A program made the translations under genes and the position numbers. From assembly GCA_965262505.1 (NCBI GenBank), contig CBDHFM010000030.1, forward strand, positions 1,488,001 through 1,552,000: a stretch of 64,000 nt of DNA. Reading direction: 5' to 3'. The notes below the pieces were generated by a model that was not told the origin of the DNA, ran no database searches, and saw only the letters and a list, made by a program, of their open reading frames with translations. The DNA comes from JACPPO01 sp965262505. Its GTDB lineage: Bacteria; Acidobacteriota; Vicinamibacteria; Vicinamibacterales; UBA2999. Below are positions 52,569-61,774 of this stretch, in pieces (positions within the stretch are counted from its first letter, which is position 1; every line of letters begins with the position of its first letter).

Positions 52569-54443
52569 CTACCGGCTGCGCGCCTCTCTCGACTCCGCCG
52601 CGAATCTGGTTGGCACCTTCGGATCGACGCCGTTGCCCGGTCGATAGACGTCGCCCCCGGTTCCGCCGCCCCGCAGCCCCAAGCCGTCGCCCCGCGTCCC
52701 GCAGAGGGGCACGTTGTTGTTGTCGATGGCCAGTCGGCCGAACACCGTATCCTGTATCTCCGCAGGCAGACAGAGCCCAGTGTCGCCGTCAATCGACAAT
52801 TCGGTCAACCCGGTGAGTTCTCCGAGCTCGACCGAAATCGGACCGCTCAACTGGTTGTTGTTCAGCGACAGGTCTTGCAGGTGGATCAGTCGGCCGAACT
52901 CGGGCGGAATCGGACCGCTCAACCCGCCCCGTTCCATCCCGATCAGCCCCAAGCGTACCAGGTTTGTCAACTGACCGAGTTCGGGCGGAATCGGACCGCT
53001 CGACTCGTTGAAAAAGAGGTAAAGGGATATGAGGCGGTTCAACTGGCCAAGTTCGGGCGGGATCGGACCGGCCAACCGGTGGGGGGCCATGTCCAGCCGT
53101 TCCACCCGCCCTTGCTCGTTCGCGGTCACTCCCGACCACGCCGATAGGGGTGCGTCGCTGAGCCAGTTGTTTGGCCGGAAGAACCCGGTAATTGTGGAGT
53201 ACAAAGCCTCCAGCACTTCCCGATCTGACGACAGCGCGGTGCAGAGGGGCACGTAGTTCCCGATGGCCAGTCGGCCGAACACCGTGTCCTGTATCTCCGC
53301 AGGCAGACACAGTCCGGTATCGCCGTCAATTGACAATTCGGTCAACCCGGTGAGGTCTCCGAGCTCGACCGGAATGGGTCCGCGCAACTGGTTGTTGTTC
53401 AGCAACAGCTCGTCGAGGTTTGTCAACCGGCCGAGTTCGGGGGGGATCGGCCCGCTCAAATCGTTAAAGGAGAGCATGAGGACTTCAAGGCTCCTCAACT
53501 GGCCGAGTTCGGGGGGAATCGGTCCCCTCGCTCCGGCGTTGGCTTTCCCCAGCACCCGCACCCGACCCTGGGCGTTCGTGCTTACTCCGCTCCACGCAGA
53601 AAGCGGCAAATCGCTGAGCCAGACCTCACCGAATTGCCAGTCGGGCCCACCGGTTGCGAGGTAGAATGCCTCCAGCACTTCGCGCTCCGACTCCTGGTCC
53701 AGCTGACCGCGGGCCTCCATGGTCTTGACATCATCGGCCGCCCTTGCGAGCGCATCCACAAGCATTGTGAGGGAGGCTTCCAGTTCGACATCGCCGAATG
53801 CGATTGGCAGCGCGGCAAACATGCCGTGGGTGATCAACGCGTCTTGAACCAAAGCATTCGCCAATTCGGAGAGGGAGTCCTGATCAAGGGCACAGCGTGC
53901 GCCCAGTTCTTCAAAGTCCGGCGCTGTGTCTGCGGACGATTCGACGATGGCCTCGAAGTTTTCGGTCAGGCATGCGACCATGCCATCCAGAAACGCTCCC
54001 GCTTCCTCTAATGGAGTCGCCTGCGCACTTTGTTCTGAAGCCTCTGCGCTGTTGCGTTGGAAGAAGAACGACTCACCGTCCGTCTCGATGACCCGCTCGC
54101 CCCGGTCTCCCGGGTCTACCCGAAGCCGAAACGTGCGCCCGGACTCGGAATCGACGGCTTCGATCGCGTCGCGAAACACCGCGCTGCCCCCGGACCATTC
54201 CGCGTTGGGGCCGTACGGTACCGAGCGGTTCTCCAACTCGTACGTGAACGAACGCATGTCCGCTTCCTCGATCGAAAGCATGGAGTACACGTTGTCCTCA
54301 AGCGAGGAGTCCACCGTCAGCCAAGTGCCCTCCCACAGTCCGGACTCGTCAAGCGCGACCGCCACGCCCTGTGCCGGTGCTGGAGTACCTGTACAGCCGA
54401 GACTCGCCACAACAGTGATGCAAATGACTAGAATGCGCATCAT
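52569..54443 (-). CDS. Leucine-rich-repeat protein with signal peptide
   Basis: 624 residues from the ATG at 54443, behind GGAGGAAGAA. The N-terminus MMRILVICITVVASLGC is a signal peptide with a cysteine at the expected lipoprotein position, though the lipobox is imperfect. After an alpha/beta region come plant-type LRRs of the form GPIPPELGxLxxLxxLxLxxNxLS in two blocks (~360-460 and ~500-600). Each block is preceded by 'WLSDxPLSAWSGV' and followed by the same cap, 'LTGLTELSIDGDTGLCLPAE'. The protein therefore holds an internal duplication of the whole LRR module. Probably surface-exposed. Confidence 0.8.
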   Translation of the reverse strand: MMRILVICITVVASLGCTGTPAPAQGVAVALDESGLWEGTWLTVDSSLEDNVYSMLSIEEADMRSFTYELENRSVPYGPNAEWSGGSAVFRDAIEAVDSESGRTFRLRVDPGDRGERVIETDGESFFFQRNSAEASEQSAQATPLEEAGAFLDGMVACLTENFEAIVESSADTAPDFEELGARCALDQDSLSELANALVQDALITHGMFAALPIAFGDVELEASLTMLVDALARAADDVKTMEARGQLDQESEREVLEAFYLATGGPDWQFGEVWLSDLPLSAWSGVSTNAQGRVRVLGKANAGARGPIPPELGQLRSLEVLMLSFNDLSGPIPPELGRLTNLDELLLNNNQLRGPIPVELGDLTGLTELSIDGDTGLCLPAEIQDTVFGRLAIGNYVPLCTALSSDREVLEALYSTITGFFRPNNWLSDAPLSAWSGVTANEQGRVERLDMAPHRLAGPIPPELGQLNRLISLYLFFNESSGPIPPELGQLTNLVRLGLIGMERGGLSGPIPPEFGRLIHLQDLSLNNNQLSGPISVELGELTGLTELSIDGDTGLCLPAEIQDTVFGRLAIDNNNVPLCGTRGDGLGLRGGGTGGDVYRPGNGVDPKVPTRFAAESREARSR

Positions 54444-54857
54444 TTCTTCCTCCAAAACCCTTTGGCTCAGCGTGAAGTCGTAGTACCGCGCGTAGCGCCC
54501 CTGTCGATGCACCGCGAGGCAACTGCCTGTCCACGAACCGTTGCGCGTCACCGTGCCGGACACCACCCCCAGGCCGTTCGTGCAACCGCTTCCGGTTCTC
54601 ACATGCAACGTGAAGGACCTGCAGCTTCCCGGGCGGACCAGCGCCGAGCCGACAGGTCTGAACGGACACAACGAGGTCCCAGGCCCGAGGAACCTCTCGC
54701 ACTGCTCCCGCACCCGCCGCGGCATGGCCGGCCCGGTCCCATCAGCCCGACCCAATCCGGTCTGCTCGCGGTCATCCTGTCGATGAGGTATACAAGCTCG
54801 ACAGGGTACCCCGACGATAGACGATATTAGAGCACCCCGATCACCAAGACTCCTCAT
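54444..54857 (-). pseudogene. Remnant of a 'GRYARYYxFTL' beta-domain protein fused in frame upstream of the LRR gene
   Basis: The frame ahead of the LRR start is open for 138 codons and encodes 'VSGTVTRNGSWTGSCLAVHR', 'QGRYARYYDFTLSQRV'. I recognise this as the start of the pre-peptidase-C-like beta-sandwich module seen in many secreted proteins of marine bacteria (TWTGSCxSxxRxGRYARYYTFTL). It stops mid-domain at the LRR gene's own ribosome-binding site. Either a broken gene or a long N-terminal extension. Confidence 0.45.
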
Positions 54858-55071
54858 CCCGCGACAGGCGGATTGACCACACCGTCACGCAGATAGCCCC
54901 CGTCACGGGAGGATTACCGCCTGACTGAACACGTCGGGCCAGACCGCTCGTCAGGCCGAGGTCAAGGCCAGACGCGCGTGATGGCCGACTCTGGGCCTTC
55001 ATGAATAATCCGGGCTAGTAGCGCTACCGCCACACTCGGCAAGGGGCTAAATTTTCAGGGTTGATCGTCGG

Positions 55072-55512
55072 CTACCCGTACGTACGATCGAAGCGCAGTT
55101 GTCTGGTTAACTCCCGGGCGTTTTCGATATCCGGCACGCAGACTACTGTCGCGTGTATGGCGTCCCCTGCCGAGGCCATGACACCTGCGAACTCGCACGA
55201 GAGGGTGACAAAGAAAGACACCACCGACCACGACAACCTCACGTCGGGGTAGTTGTAAGTCCCCGCTATGGGCTCCGGTTCCCAGCCGTCGACCTCGCCA
55301 TTGGCCCTGAACCAGATGTTGACCGTGCCCTGAACGGGGTCGCCTGAATCGCCTGCGACGATTATCTGCCACTGCTCTAACACGTCGTCCTCGGTGACGT
55401 ATTCGGCGAACCATGTGATGCCCTCTATCGGCGGAACGTCATCGTTCGTGAGGACCTGTACAGCCCTTTCGGCGGCTTCTTCTTCCAGTCGTCTGGCCCG
55501 GTCAATCGGCAT
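55072..55512 (-). CDS. Hypothetical protein, 146 residues, partner of the TPR lipoprotein
   Basis: Starts MPIDRARRLEEEAAERAVQV (ATG at 55512, 11 bases inside the upstream gene's end). Body: 'GITWFAEYVTEDDVLEQWQI', 'GTVNIWFRANGEVDGWEPEP', 'SFFVTLSCEFAGVMASAGDA'. Probably a beta-rich domain. No signal peptide. The overlap implies co-translation with the 55502-56548 lipoprotein. No family assigned. The ~215 bp before the LRR region (54858-55071) hold nothing recognised. Confidence 0.5.
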   Translation of the reverse strand: MPIDRARRLEEEAAERAVQVLTNDDVPPIEGITWFAEYVTEDDVLEQWQIIVAGDSGDPVQGTVNIWFRANGEVDGWEPEPIAGTYNYPDVRLSWSVVSFFVTLSCEFAGVMASAGDAIHATVVCVPDIENARELTRQLRFDRTYG

Positions 55513-56548
55513 CCTGCTCAACACGGCCGATATTGGCGGCCGCAGCCTCGGCCGAAAGCATCTCGTCGATCGCATCGCCGATCACGGAGTTGGCGGGATC
55601 CGCTCGGCGTGCCCGCTCCAGATTCTCCCTAGCCGAGTCATAATCACCCATGATGCGATACAGTATGCCAACGTTGTAGTTTGCCGCGGCCACGTCCTCA
55701 TGGGTGATTTCGGCCGCCGGATCGGGCCGGCAGGACTCCACGTTCGCCAGCGACAATTCCAGCGCGCGTTCGTAGTTGCCCGCGTCCAAGGCTCTGTAGG
55801 CCAAGTTCAAGCCGCATCTCTCCTCGTCGAAGAAGATCAGGTTTCGCCTTTCCACTTGGTCAAGCAGCACCGGTCCGACGCCCTCCGCCACGAGGGCGTA
55901 CGCTAGCTGGAGCACAGCACCGGTGGGTGGGTAGTCCGGATAGTCCTGGGGGCTCGAATCAACGAGTTCGGGCCCGAACGTGAGCGTACGCGATGCCACC
56001 ACCCGGCCGCTGGACAAGTCGGTGACATCGAACAGCGCCGTAAGGTCTACCCGGGTCCGAGCATGGTACTCGCGCACGTCGCGACGGCGAGCGTTGCCCC
56101 CGGACTCCACTTCCGAGGCGTAGTCTCGGTCCTGTTCGACAACACAGCGAGTTACGTTGATTCCGATCATTGCGTCCGCGTCCTCGTGGTTGCCGTAGGT
56201 CGAGACGCGGAGACCGCCTTCGATAAACATCTGAGCCAGCGCTTGCTCCAGTTCGGCTCTGCACGCATTCGGATCCAGCCGTTCCGACCGAGTGAATAAC
56301 CCTTCCAATTGGGCCAGGAACGAGAGGTCCGGGGGGGCGGCCGAGGGATCCGGGGGCGCGAATACGACCTCCTCGACGACGAAGCCCACGATTGGCGGGT
56401 GCCGCACATCCACCGCCACAGTGGGGTTGAACCGGCCATAGCTCGCCGCGCAGGAGTTCAGCAACATGACCGCCAAGAGCGGGACTACCGCGCGATACGG
56501 ACTGAACTGCCGGTATTCCCTATCCGCGACACCTGGCTTGGCAGACAT
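55502..56548 (-). CDS. TPR-containing lipoprotein
   Basis: 348 residues from MSAKPGVADREYRQFSPYRA (ATG at 56548, AGGAGG ten bases upstream). The signal sequence ends 'LLAVMLLNSCAASYG' with a lipoprotein-type cysteine. The first ~200 residues form a domain with 'DADAMIGINVTRCVVEQD' and 'VDLTALFDVTDLSSGRVVAS', like other envelope proteins that compute family-wide responses to dosage of cell components. The last ~110 are TPR-like: 'RALDAGNYERALELSLANVE', 'AAANYNVGILYRIMGDYDSA'. Function unknown. Confidence 0.65.
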   Translation of the reverse strand: MSAKPGVADREYRQFSPYRAVVPLLAVMLLNSCAASYGRFNPTVAVDVRHPPIVGFVVEEVVFAPPDPSAAPPDLSFLAQLEGLFTRSERLDPNACRAELEQALAQMFIEGGLRVSTYGNHEDADAMIGINVTRCVVEQDRDYASEVESGGNARRRDVREYHARTRVDLTALFDVTDLSSGRVVASRTLTFGPELVDSSPQDYPDYPPTGAVLQLAYALVAEGVGPVLLDQVERRNLIFFDEERCGLNLAYRALDAGNYERALELSLANVESCRPDPAAEITHEDVAAANYNVGILYRIMGDYDSARENLERARRADPANSVIGDAIDEMLSAEAAAANIGRVEQDAD

Positions 56549-56691
56549 TTTCGCTAGCCTCCTGACGGCGCACCAAAAGCCCGCGCCGTTCCGGCGTACG
56601 GTTGTTCCCGCCCACAACGGGACTTATCGGGAAGGAATTCTAGACCGCAGCACTCAAAGGCCGCAGCCAAGATGCCACCGTCGGGGTTTGT

Positions 56692-56793
56692 CTACTCCTC
56701 CGAGAGGGTTTTTAGAATTGTTTCTAGTACATCGTCGGCTCCCAGTGCCTTCCGTCGGGCCATTTCAAAGGTGCGCTTCATCAGGAGGGATGT
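56692..56793 (-). pseudogene. C-terminal piece of a gene split by IS256
   Basis: The minus-strand frame 'TSLLMKRTFEMARRKALGAD', 'DVLETILKTLSEE' ends in TAG at 56692-56694. It begins exactly at the IS256 end (56794). Joined to the frame on the other side of the IS (59549-59883, ending 'GLNPYNLMVDP') it gives one helical ~147-residue protein. That makes this an insertional mutation rather than intergenic sequence. Confidence 0.6.
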
Positions 56794-57538
56794 GTCCCGA
56801 GTCTTGTAGAAAAGCGTCGTGGCGGAAGGCTCCTGCCGACTGGTTGACGACTCTACCGCGTTACGCGGCCTGATACCACTGCTCCTGCCTCAGGAAGGCC
56901 GCGAGGTCCTGATGGCCATCGATCTTACGGAAGACGATCTGGCCCACGGCGACGAGGCCGAACAGCACGGTGAGCGCGGCGGCTTCCGTGCTGAAGGACG
57001 CCTGGGTCTTCGTTCGTCGGCGAAATGCACGATTGAGATTCTCTAACGCGTTGGTCGTGCGCACCGACTTCCACATCGCCTTCGGGAAGGTGTAGAACGT
57101 GAGCAGCTCGAGGCCCGCTTCTTCCAGCGACCGCGCGACCGGTGGGCACAACGGGGTCCACTTCTTCAGGAAGGCGTCGTAGGCCGCGCGGGCGGCCAGG
57201 CCGTCCGTCGCCTAAAGGAGGCGATGGTAGTCTCGGCGCAGCTCGGGTCGCGCATGCACGGGACAGGCGTCGGCGAGATTGCGTCCCTTGTGGGCGGTAC
57301 ATCGCTGCACGCGGGCGGTCGGCCACGTCTCCAGCGCCTTCTTCAGTCCCGCATGGCCATCGGTGACGACCAGCAACGGCGCCGGCAGTCCGCGCTGCTG
57401 CAGCTTGGCGAGCAGACCACCCCACGAGGCCGCCGCCTCGGACGCAGCCAGCTGCATGGCGAGTAGCCGCTTCTCCTGCGCCCTAGAGTTTTCTTGGACA
57501 CTTGATTGCGAGAGAGTTCTCGCAGGAGGAGTGTCGCG

Positions 57539-57922
57539 ATGAGGAAGCAGGTTGAGGAAACGACAGCGGCGGCGGGCGCCCCCCGGAGAGCGACCGGAGC
57601 GGCCGTCGAGCGTGACCGGAAGGGGCGGTTTTCGGCCCGGCGTAAACGTGCGACGGTACTCCGCCTGCTGCGGGGCGAGGAGCTCGAGTCGGTGTCGCGG
57701 GAATTGGGGATCACGGCGGCGCGGGCCTCGCAATGGCGTGACCAGTTCCTGGCCGCGGGTCAGGCGGGGCTGAAGAGCCGCGCGCCGGATGCCCAGGATG
57801 AGGAGCACCAGCGGCTGCACGCCAAGGTCGGCGAGCTGCTCATGGAGAACGAGCTGCTCTACGCGAAGGTGGACCAGCTGGAGGCCGGCGTCCCTTTGGC
57901 CCGGCGGAGGTCGACGCGATGA
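57539..57922 (+). CDS. IS3-family OrfA
   Basis: 127 residues from MRKQVEETTAAAGAPRRATG, behind GCAGGAGGAG. The helix-turn-helix is 'RLLRGEELESVSRELGITAA', 'RASQWRDQFLAAGQAGLKSR', followed by a leucine-zipper-like 'LHAKVGELLMENELLYAKVD'. The TGA overlaps the orfB ATG (57919-57922), so orfB is reached by reinitiation rather than the frameshifting used in most IS3 elements. Confidence 0.88.
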   Translation: MRKQVEETTAAAGAPRRATGAAVERDRKGRFSARRKRATVLRLLRGEELESVSRELGITAARASQWRDQFLAAGQAGLKSRAPDAQDEEHQRLHAKVGELLMENELLYAKVDQLEAGVPLARRRSTR

Positions 57923-58809
57923 AGGACGCCCAGTCGATCTCCACCCGGCGGGCGTATGGTGTGCAGCGGGTCTGCCGCGTGTGGGGACGGGCGCGGTCCA
58001 GCGTGTACGCACGGCGTCACGCGACGAGGGCGCGCCCCCCACGGTGCCGCGGGCCGGTCGGCGCCGCCCCGAACGACGTCCTGGTTGGCCACATCCGCCG
58101 GGTGCTCGAAGCCTCACCGTTTCATGGCGAAGGGTACCGGAAAGCGTGGGCGAAGCTGCGGGTCGAGGGGATCCGCACCTCGCAGGAGCGGGTGCGCCGG
58201 TTAATGCGAGAGCACGATCTCCAGGCCCCGCAACGCGCGGGCCACGCGCACGGCCCGAAGGCACACGATGGGACGATCACGACGGCCGCCGCCGACGTGA
58301 TGTGGGGGACGGACATGACGTCCACGGTGACGGTCGGCGAGGGGGCGGCCTGCGTCTTCGTGGCCGTCGATCACTGTACGACCGAGTGCATCGGCCTCCA
58401 TGCGGCCAAGCGTGGCACCCGGTTTGAGGCCCTGGAGCCGATCCGCCAAGGGGTCCGCGAACGCTTCGGCCCCATCGGCGACGGGGTCGCCCGCGGGCTG
58501 CGTCTGCGCCACGACCACGGCTCGAACTACCTGGCTGACGATTTCCAACAGGAGATCGCGTTCTTCGGGATTGAGCGTGCCCCGAGCTTCGTGCGAGAGC
58601 CCGAAGGCAATGGGGTCGCGGAGCGTTTCATCCGCACATTAAAGGAGAATCTCTTGTGGGTGCGGAGCTTCGAAACGATCGAGGAACTCCGCCTCGCCTT
58701 GCTCAAGTTTCAACAGACGTACAACGAGCAGTGGATGCTGGCGAAGTACGACTATCGGAGTCCAGCCCAGGTGCGACGCGATTTCGATCGGCTGGACACG
58801 GTAGCGTAG
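57919..58809 (+). CDS. IS3-family OrfB transposase
   Basis: 296 residues. HTH-like N-terminus 'FHGEGYRKAWAKLRVEGIRT', then the DDE core: D in 'DVMWGTDMTSTVTVGEGAA', D in 'LRLRHDHGSNYLADDF', E in 'EPEGNGVAERFIRTLKENLL'. Intact. A C-terminal fragment of a related OrfB lies at 32152-32520, so the family has been in this genome more than once. Confidence 0.9.
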   Translation: MKDAQSISTRRAYGVQRVCRVWGRARSSVYARRHATRARPPRCRGPVGAAPNDVLVGHIRRVLEASPFHGEGYRKAWAKLRVEGIRTSQERVRRLMREHDLQAPQRAGHAHGPKAHDGTITTAAADVMWGTDMTSTVTVGEGAACVFVAVDHCTTECIGLHAAKRGTRFEALEPIRQGVRERFGPIGDGVARGLRLRHDHGSNYLADDFQQEIAFFGIERAPSFVREPEGNGVAERFIRTLKENLLWVRSFETIEELRLALLKFQQTYNEQWMLAKYDYRSPAQVRRDFDRLDTVA

Positions 58810-59548
58810 AAGTGATTACCTTCAAACCACTGTCCAAGAACCCTGGGGCACTACACTTCTGGCCAGTGTCGGTGACGCCGAGCGCCGCCAACACCGGGAC
58901 CATCACCACGCGGCCGGCGAGCCGTACGCGCAGATGAACCCCGTCCAGAAACACGACCCCGTACCGTTCGTCGGTCAAGGGCCGCTGCTGCCACACCGCG
59001 AACTGATCCTTCACCCGCGTCACCACGCGCGACACGGCGCTCTTCGACAGGTGCGCCTCGCCCAACAGCGGCCGGAGAGCCCGGCGGATGCGGCGGCTAT
59101 TGACGCCGCCGAAATAGCAGCCCAGCAGCGCCTCATCCACCTCTCGGGTCCGTCGCGCATAGCGCGGCAAGACGGTGCTCCGAAACTCGGTCGGCGGCCC
59201 ATCCTGGTCGCGCAGGCGAGCCCGCGGCACCGTCATGGCCCGCGTCCCGTCGCGAGTGGTCATCGTCCGCTCGATCGTGCCGTGACGATACCCGCGCCGC
59301 CCCGATAGACGCTCATGCGCGGCGGCCCCCAATGCCGCGAGGAGCTCTTCCTCGAGGACGGTCTCGATGGCCCGACGCACGCCATCACGAAGCTTGGTTT
59401 GGAGATCCTGGCGAAATTGCAGAACGGGCGAAAGGGCTGTGCTACTGTCCGACATGGCGTAATCCTCCGTCGCCGTGATCAGCGGCGAACTGCTGTTTGA
59501 GATTCAGCAGGAGGTTACGCCATTTTCAATTTCTACAGGACTCGGGAC

Positions 59549-59883
59549 GGATCCACCATCAGGTTGTAAGGATTCAGTCCTTCCTCCGACAAATTGTCCA
59601 TCACAGGGCGTAGCATTTGATTCGTGATCTGGTCGATCTCCTTTTCCGAGGCTTTGTCGACGATTGCTAGCCTGAAATCTGGTTCCTCTGGATAGTCGGG
59701 ATCAAGAATCGCCTTCAACTCAAGAATGAAGCGGTCTAGGTCCGCTACGACCTTGCCCTCGCTAGGTACATCTCTCCAGTCAAATGTGCCAGCCAGGGTT
59801 CTGTCATACAGTCTTTGGACCAAAGCGAGCTGCTTCTCAATATCGATATCGTTGTCGTCACTCCCAAGGGCGAGACGTTGCAC
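59549..59883 (-). pseudogene. N-terminal piece of the gene split by IS256
   Basis: From a GTG at 59883, 'MQRLALGSDDNDIDIEKQLA', 'LVQRLYDRTLAGTFDWRDVP', 'IDQITNQMLRPVMDNLSEE', 'GLNPYNLMVDP', where IS256 begins. A stop lies just upstream of the GTG, so this is a plausible start. Acidic and helical, with no family assigned. The remainder of the protein is at 56692-56793. Its GC content looks lower than that of the IS sequences around it. Confidence 0.6.
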
Positions 59884-60063
59884 ACAGTGCGCGGTTGTCT
59901 CTCAGCTGGGGGAGATCGCCTTGTGGAGGTCACTGATGGCCCAATCACGAATGACGCCACGTGGAGACGGATGCGGTTGTGGCAATTCAGCCGGCTCGTG
60001 CTGGAGCCCCACTTGTTCTACTGAGTCGTATTCTCCCTTGGAAGTTCTCGGCCGAGGCTCGGC

Positions 60064-60795
60064 CTAGCGGATGATGTACTCCTCTCCGTCAGGAGAGAGC
60101 ATGGTGATGAGCTCCCAATCGGAGTAGTCGCCAAGTTCTACGGCAATGTCCGGGTTCACGTTGCGGCTGTAGCCGACGCGCACAGCGTATTCCCACGCTC
60201 CACGTCTGAAAAGGTAGGATTCCTCCTCGCCGCCACAACAGCCCACGCTGTAGACGTGGAAGAAGCCTCCAGAGTCGGACGCCTTCGCCGCGGCAGCTAC
60301 CCTCTCCGGAGACACGTCGGTGGACACAAAGGGCCCAGTGAACTCGTCGCGGCCAAGCCCCGCGAGATCGTGGCTGTACCCGCTCACTCCCTCAATCGTT
60401 CCAAGCAGTGGGCCGCGGTACTCCAGTTCAGGGTCCTTGCCAAGAGTGCCGTAGAAGTACTTCAACTCGGACGAATCAGCGCTCCTGCAAATCGAAACCG
60501 TCTTACCGTTCTCCAGCTCGAAGCTGACGAGCGCCTCGTCCCCGTCCGGACACCAGCCGGCTATCGACACCGCGGCCGTCTCCCTGCCTTGTGCCCCGGC
60601 GACGCGGTAGCCGCGCGCGCCGGCCGCGTTCAACTCTTCCTCCATCGTGCCGGTGTGGCTCGTCGACAGCAGTAGGTATTTGTCCGGATCGCCCGCCTGT
60701 GGCGACTCTTGCGCGTGTCCAGTCACCGCGAACAGCGTCAGGGCTGCGCAAGCAATGACTGCGTACACGCTGGCGTTCGTGCTGAGCTTCCTCAT
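60064..60795 (-). CDS. Secreted hypothetical protein, 243 residues
   Basis: The ATG at 60795 follows GAGGAGACACC and gives a signal peptide (MRKLSTNASVYAVIACAALTLFAVTGHAQ). The mature part has an unusual 'VYSVGCCGGEEESYLFRRGA' segment with a double cysteine, and 'CPDGDEALVSFELENG' plus 'TVSICRS' supply two more cysteines, suggesting disulphides in the periplasm or outside. The last blades 'RNVNPDIAVELGDYSDWELI' look beta-rich. No family recognised. The 180 bp downstream (59884-60063) hold no gene. Confidence 0.6.
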   Translation of the reverse strand: MRKLSTNASVYAVIACAALTLFAVTGHAQESPQAGDPDKYLLLSTSHTGTMEEELNAAGARGYRVAGAQGRETAAVSIAGWCPDGDEALVSFELENGKTVSICRSADSSELKYFYGTLGKDPELEYRGPLLGTIEGVSGYSHDLAGLGRDEFTGPFVSTDVSPERVAAAAKASDSGGFFHVYSVGCCGGEEESYLFRRGAWEYAVRVGYSRNVNPDIAVELGDYSDWELITMLSPDGEEYIIR

Positions 60796-60844
60796 GGTGT
60801 CTCCTCTGTGGCTGAACAAGTGCCGATCGGGAACCTAGAATACG

Positions 60845-60938
60845 CGCCTCGACGGCCTGAAACTCGACACCGACCCATCCGGCGAGCCGGTCTCCTGGGT
60901 CGCCCACGATCAGATCGACCGCATCCTCTCCCGCTAGG
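60845..60938 (+). pseudogene. Short C-terminal coding remnant
   Basis: A plus-strand frame bounded by a TAG at 60836-60838 reads 'RLDGLKLDTDPSGEPVSWVA', 'HDQIDRILSR' and ends in TAG at 60936-60938. It looks like the tail of a real protein cut off on its left, but it is only ~30 residues. The rest of 60796-61040 shows nothing recognisable. Confidence 0.2.
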
Positions 60939-61040
60939 CGTGTGAGGTTACACTTGCTGTCGGTCGGGCGTGTTGCCACTTGTCTCCGGCGGTGGGGTCC
61001 GCTTGCCGACCAGGCCGCCAGCTGCGCCGCTCCCAAGCTG

Positions 61041-61774
61041 GGCGTTGTTGCACGAATCGTCACTGGCCCGCACGATGCCAATCGACAAGATCCTCACCGG
61101 CCGATGCGATACGACACTGGTCGGCCGAGGGCGGTCATCCGATTGAGGATCTCACAGCCGAGGACGGCCTCACTCCCCTGCCCAGCTGGACTCCGGGCGC
61201 GAAGGCCATCGCCGATGATGGACTTGTATCGGAAGAACGTATTCTCCACCCGGCCCTGACGATGGTACCCTGACGCCTTCTTCCACTGGCGCCGGCCGAG
61301 CGTCTTCACCAACGTGATCGTCCGATCCCGCGCAGGCGACCGCGGGCCGTGCCCAGAGACGTTCGCCGTCTTCGCCGGTGGGATGACCACCGTCGCACCC
61401 CGCGCCCCCGCCGTTTCGTAGACGGCGACCGTGTCATAGGCCGCATCAGCGGTGACGCGCACGAGAGGGCCATCGACGGCGGTGAGCAGATCGAGGGCGG
61501 TGGTGGCATCATCACCCGTCTCCTCGGTCAGCGTGTGGACACGGATCACGCCGGACTGATCGACGCCAAGGTGGAGCTTCCGCCAGCCACGCCGGCCGCG
61601 GCCCCCGTGTTTCGCGGCCGCCCACTCACCTGCCCCGATGATGGACAGCCCCGTGCTGTCGAGCACGAGATGGATGCCCTTGCCGGGCGGGACCGGCCGC
61701 AGACGGCGCCTCAGATGCTGACTGCGCCTGGAGAGCGTCGTATAGTCGGGGGCGGAGAGGTCGAGGCGCATCAT
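61041..61774 (-). mobile_element. IS5-family element, copy F, truncated by copy G
   Basis: From the normal left end (61041) through the transposase C-terminus (stop at 61094) up to 'MMRLDLSAPDYTTLSRRSQH', where the sequence is broken at 61774 by the left end of another copy. The missing ~350 bp include the transposase N-terminus and the other terminal repeat. 'SIIGAGEWAAAK' resembles copy E more than B/C. Confidence 0.88.

Larger units (their letters stand above)
57482..58848 (+). mobile_element. IS3-family element, complete, inside IS256
   Basis: About 1.37 kb with imperfect inverted ends built on TTCTTGGACA (left ccctagagttttcttggaca, right reversed cccagggttcttggaca). It contains orfA and orfB with an ATGA overlap. 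Orientation is opposite to the host IS256. Confidence 0.8.
56861..59455 (-). pseudogene. IS256 (mutator-type) transposase, split by insertion and with an internal stop
   Basis: N-terminal part 58849-59455: 'MSDSSTALSPVLQFRQDLQT', 'RGYRHGTIERTMTTRDGTRA', 'YGVVFLDGVHLRVRL' (catalytic Asp), 'VLAALGVTDTGQK'. C-terminal part 56861-57480: 'EKRLLAMQLAASEAAASWG', 'LLVVTDGHAGLKKALETWP' (second Asp), 'VQRCTAHKGRNLADACP', then an in-frame TAG at 57212-57214, then 'FPKAMWKSVRTTNALENLNR' (catalytic Glu). Removing the insert would restore the gene except for the stop codon. Confidence 0.85.
56794..59548 (-). mobile_element. IS256-family element interrupted by an IS3-family element
   Basis: Ends gtcccgagtcttgtagaaaa (56794) and, reversed, gtcccgagtcctgtagaaat (to 59548) match at 18 of 20 positions. 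Without the inner insert (57482-58848) the element is ~1.39 kb, normal for IS256. It lies inside a small protein-coding gene, so it is a true insertion. An exact 8-9 bp target duplication is not visible. Confidence 0.88.

Noticed and set aside
52700..53500. Regularly repeated segments that could suggest a CRISPR array.
   Set aside because: They encode leucine-rich repeats in frame; repeats are degenerate and there are no unique spacers.
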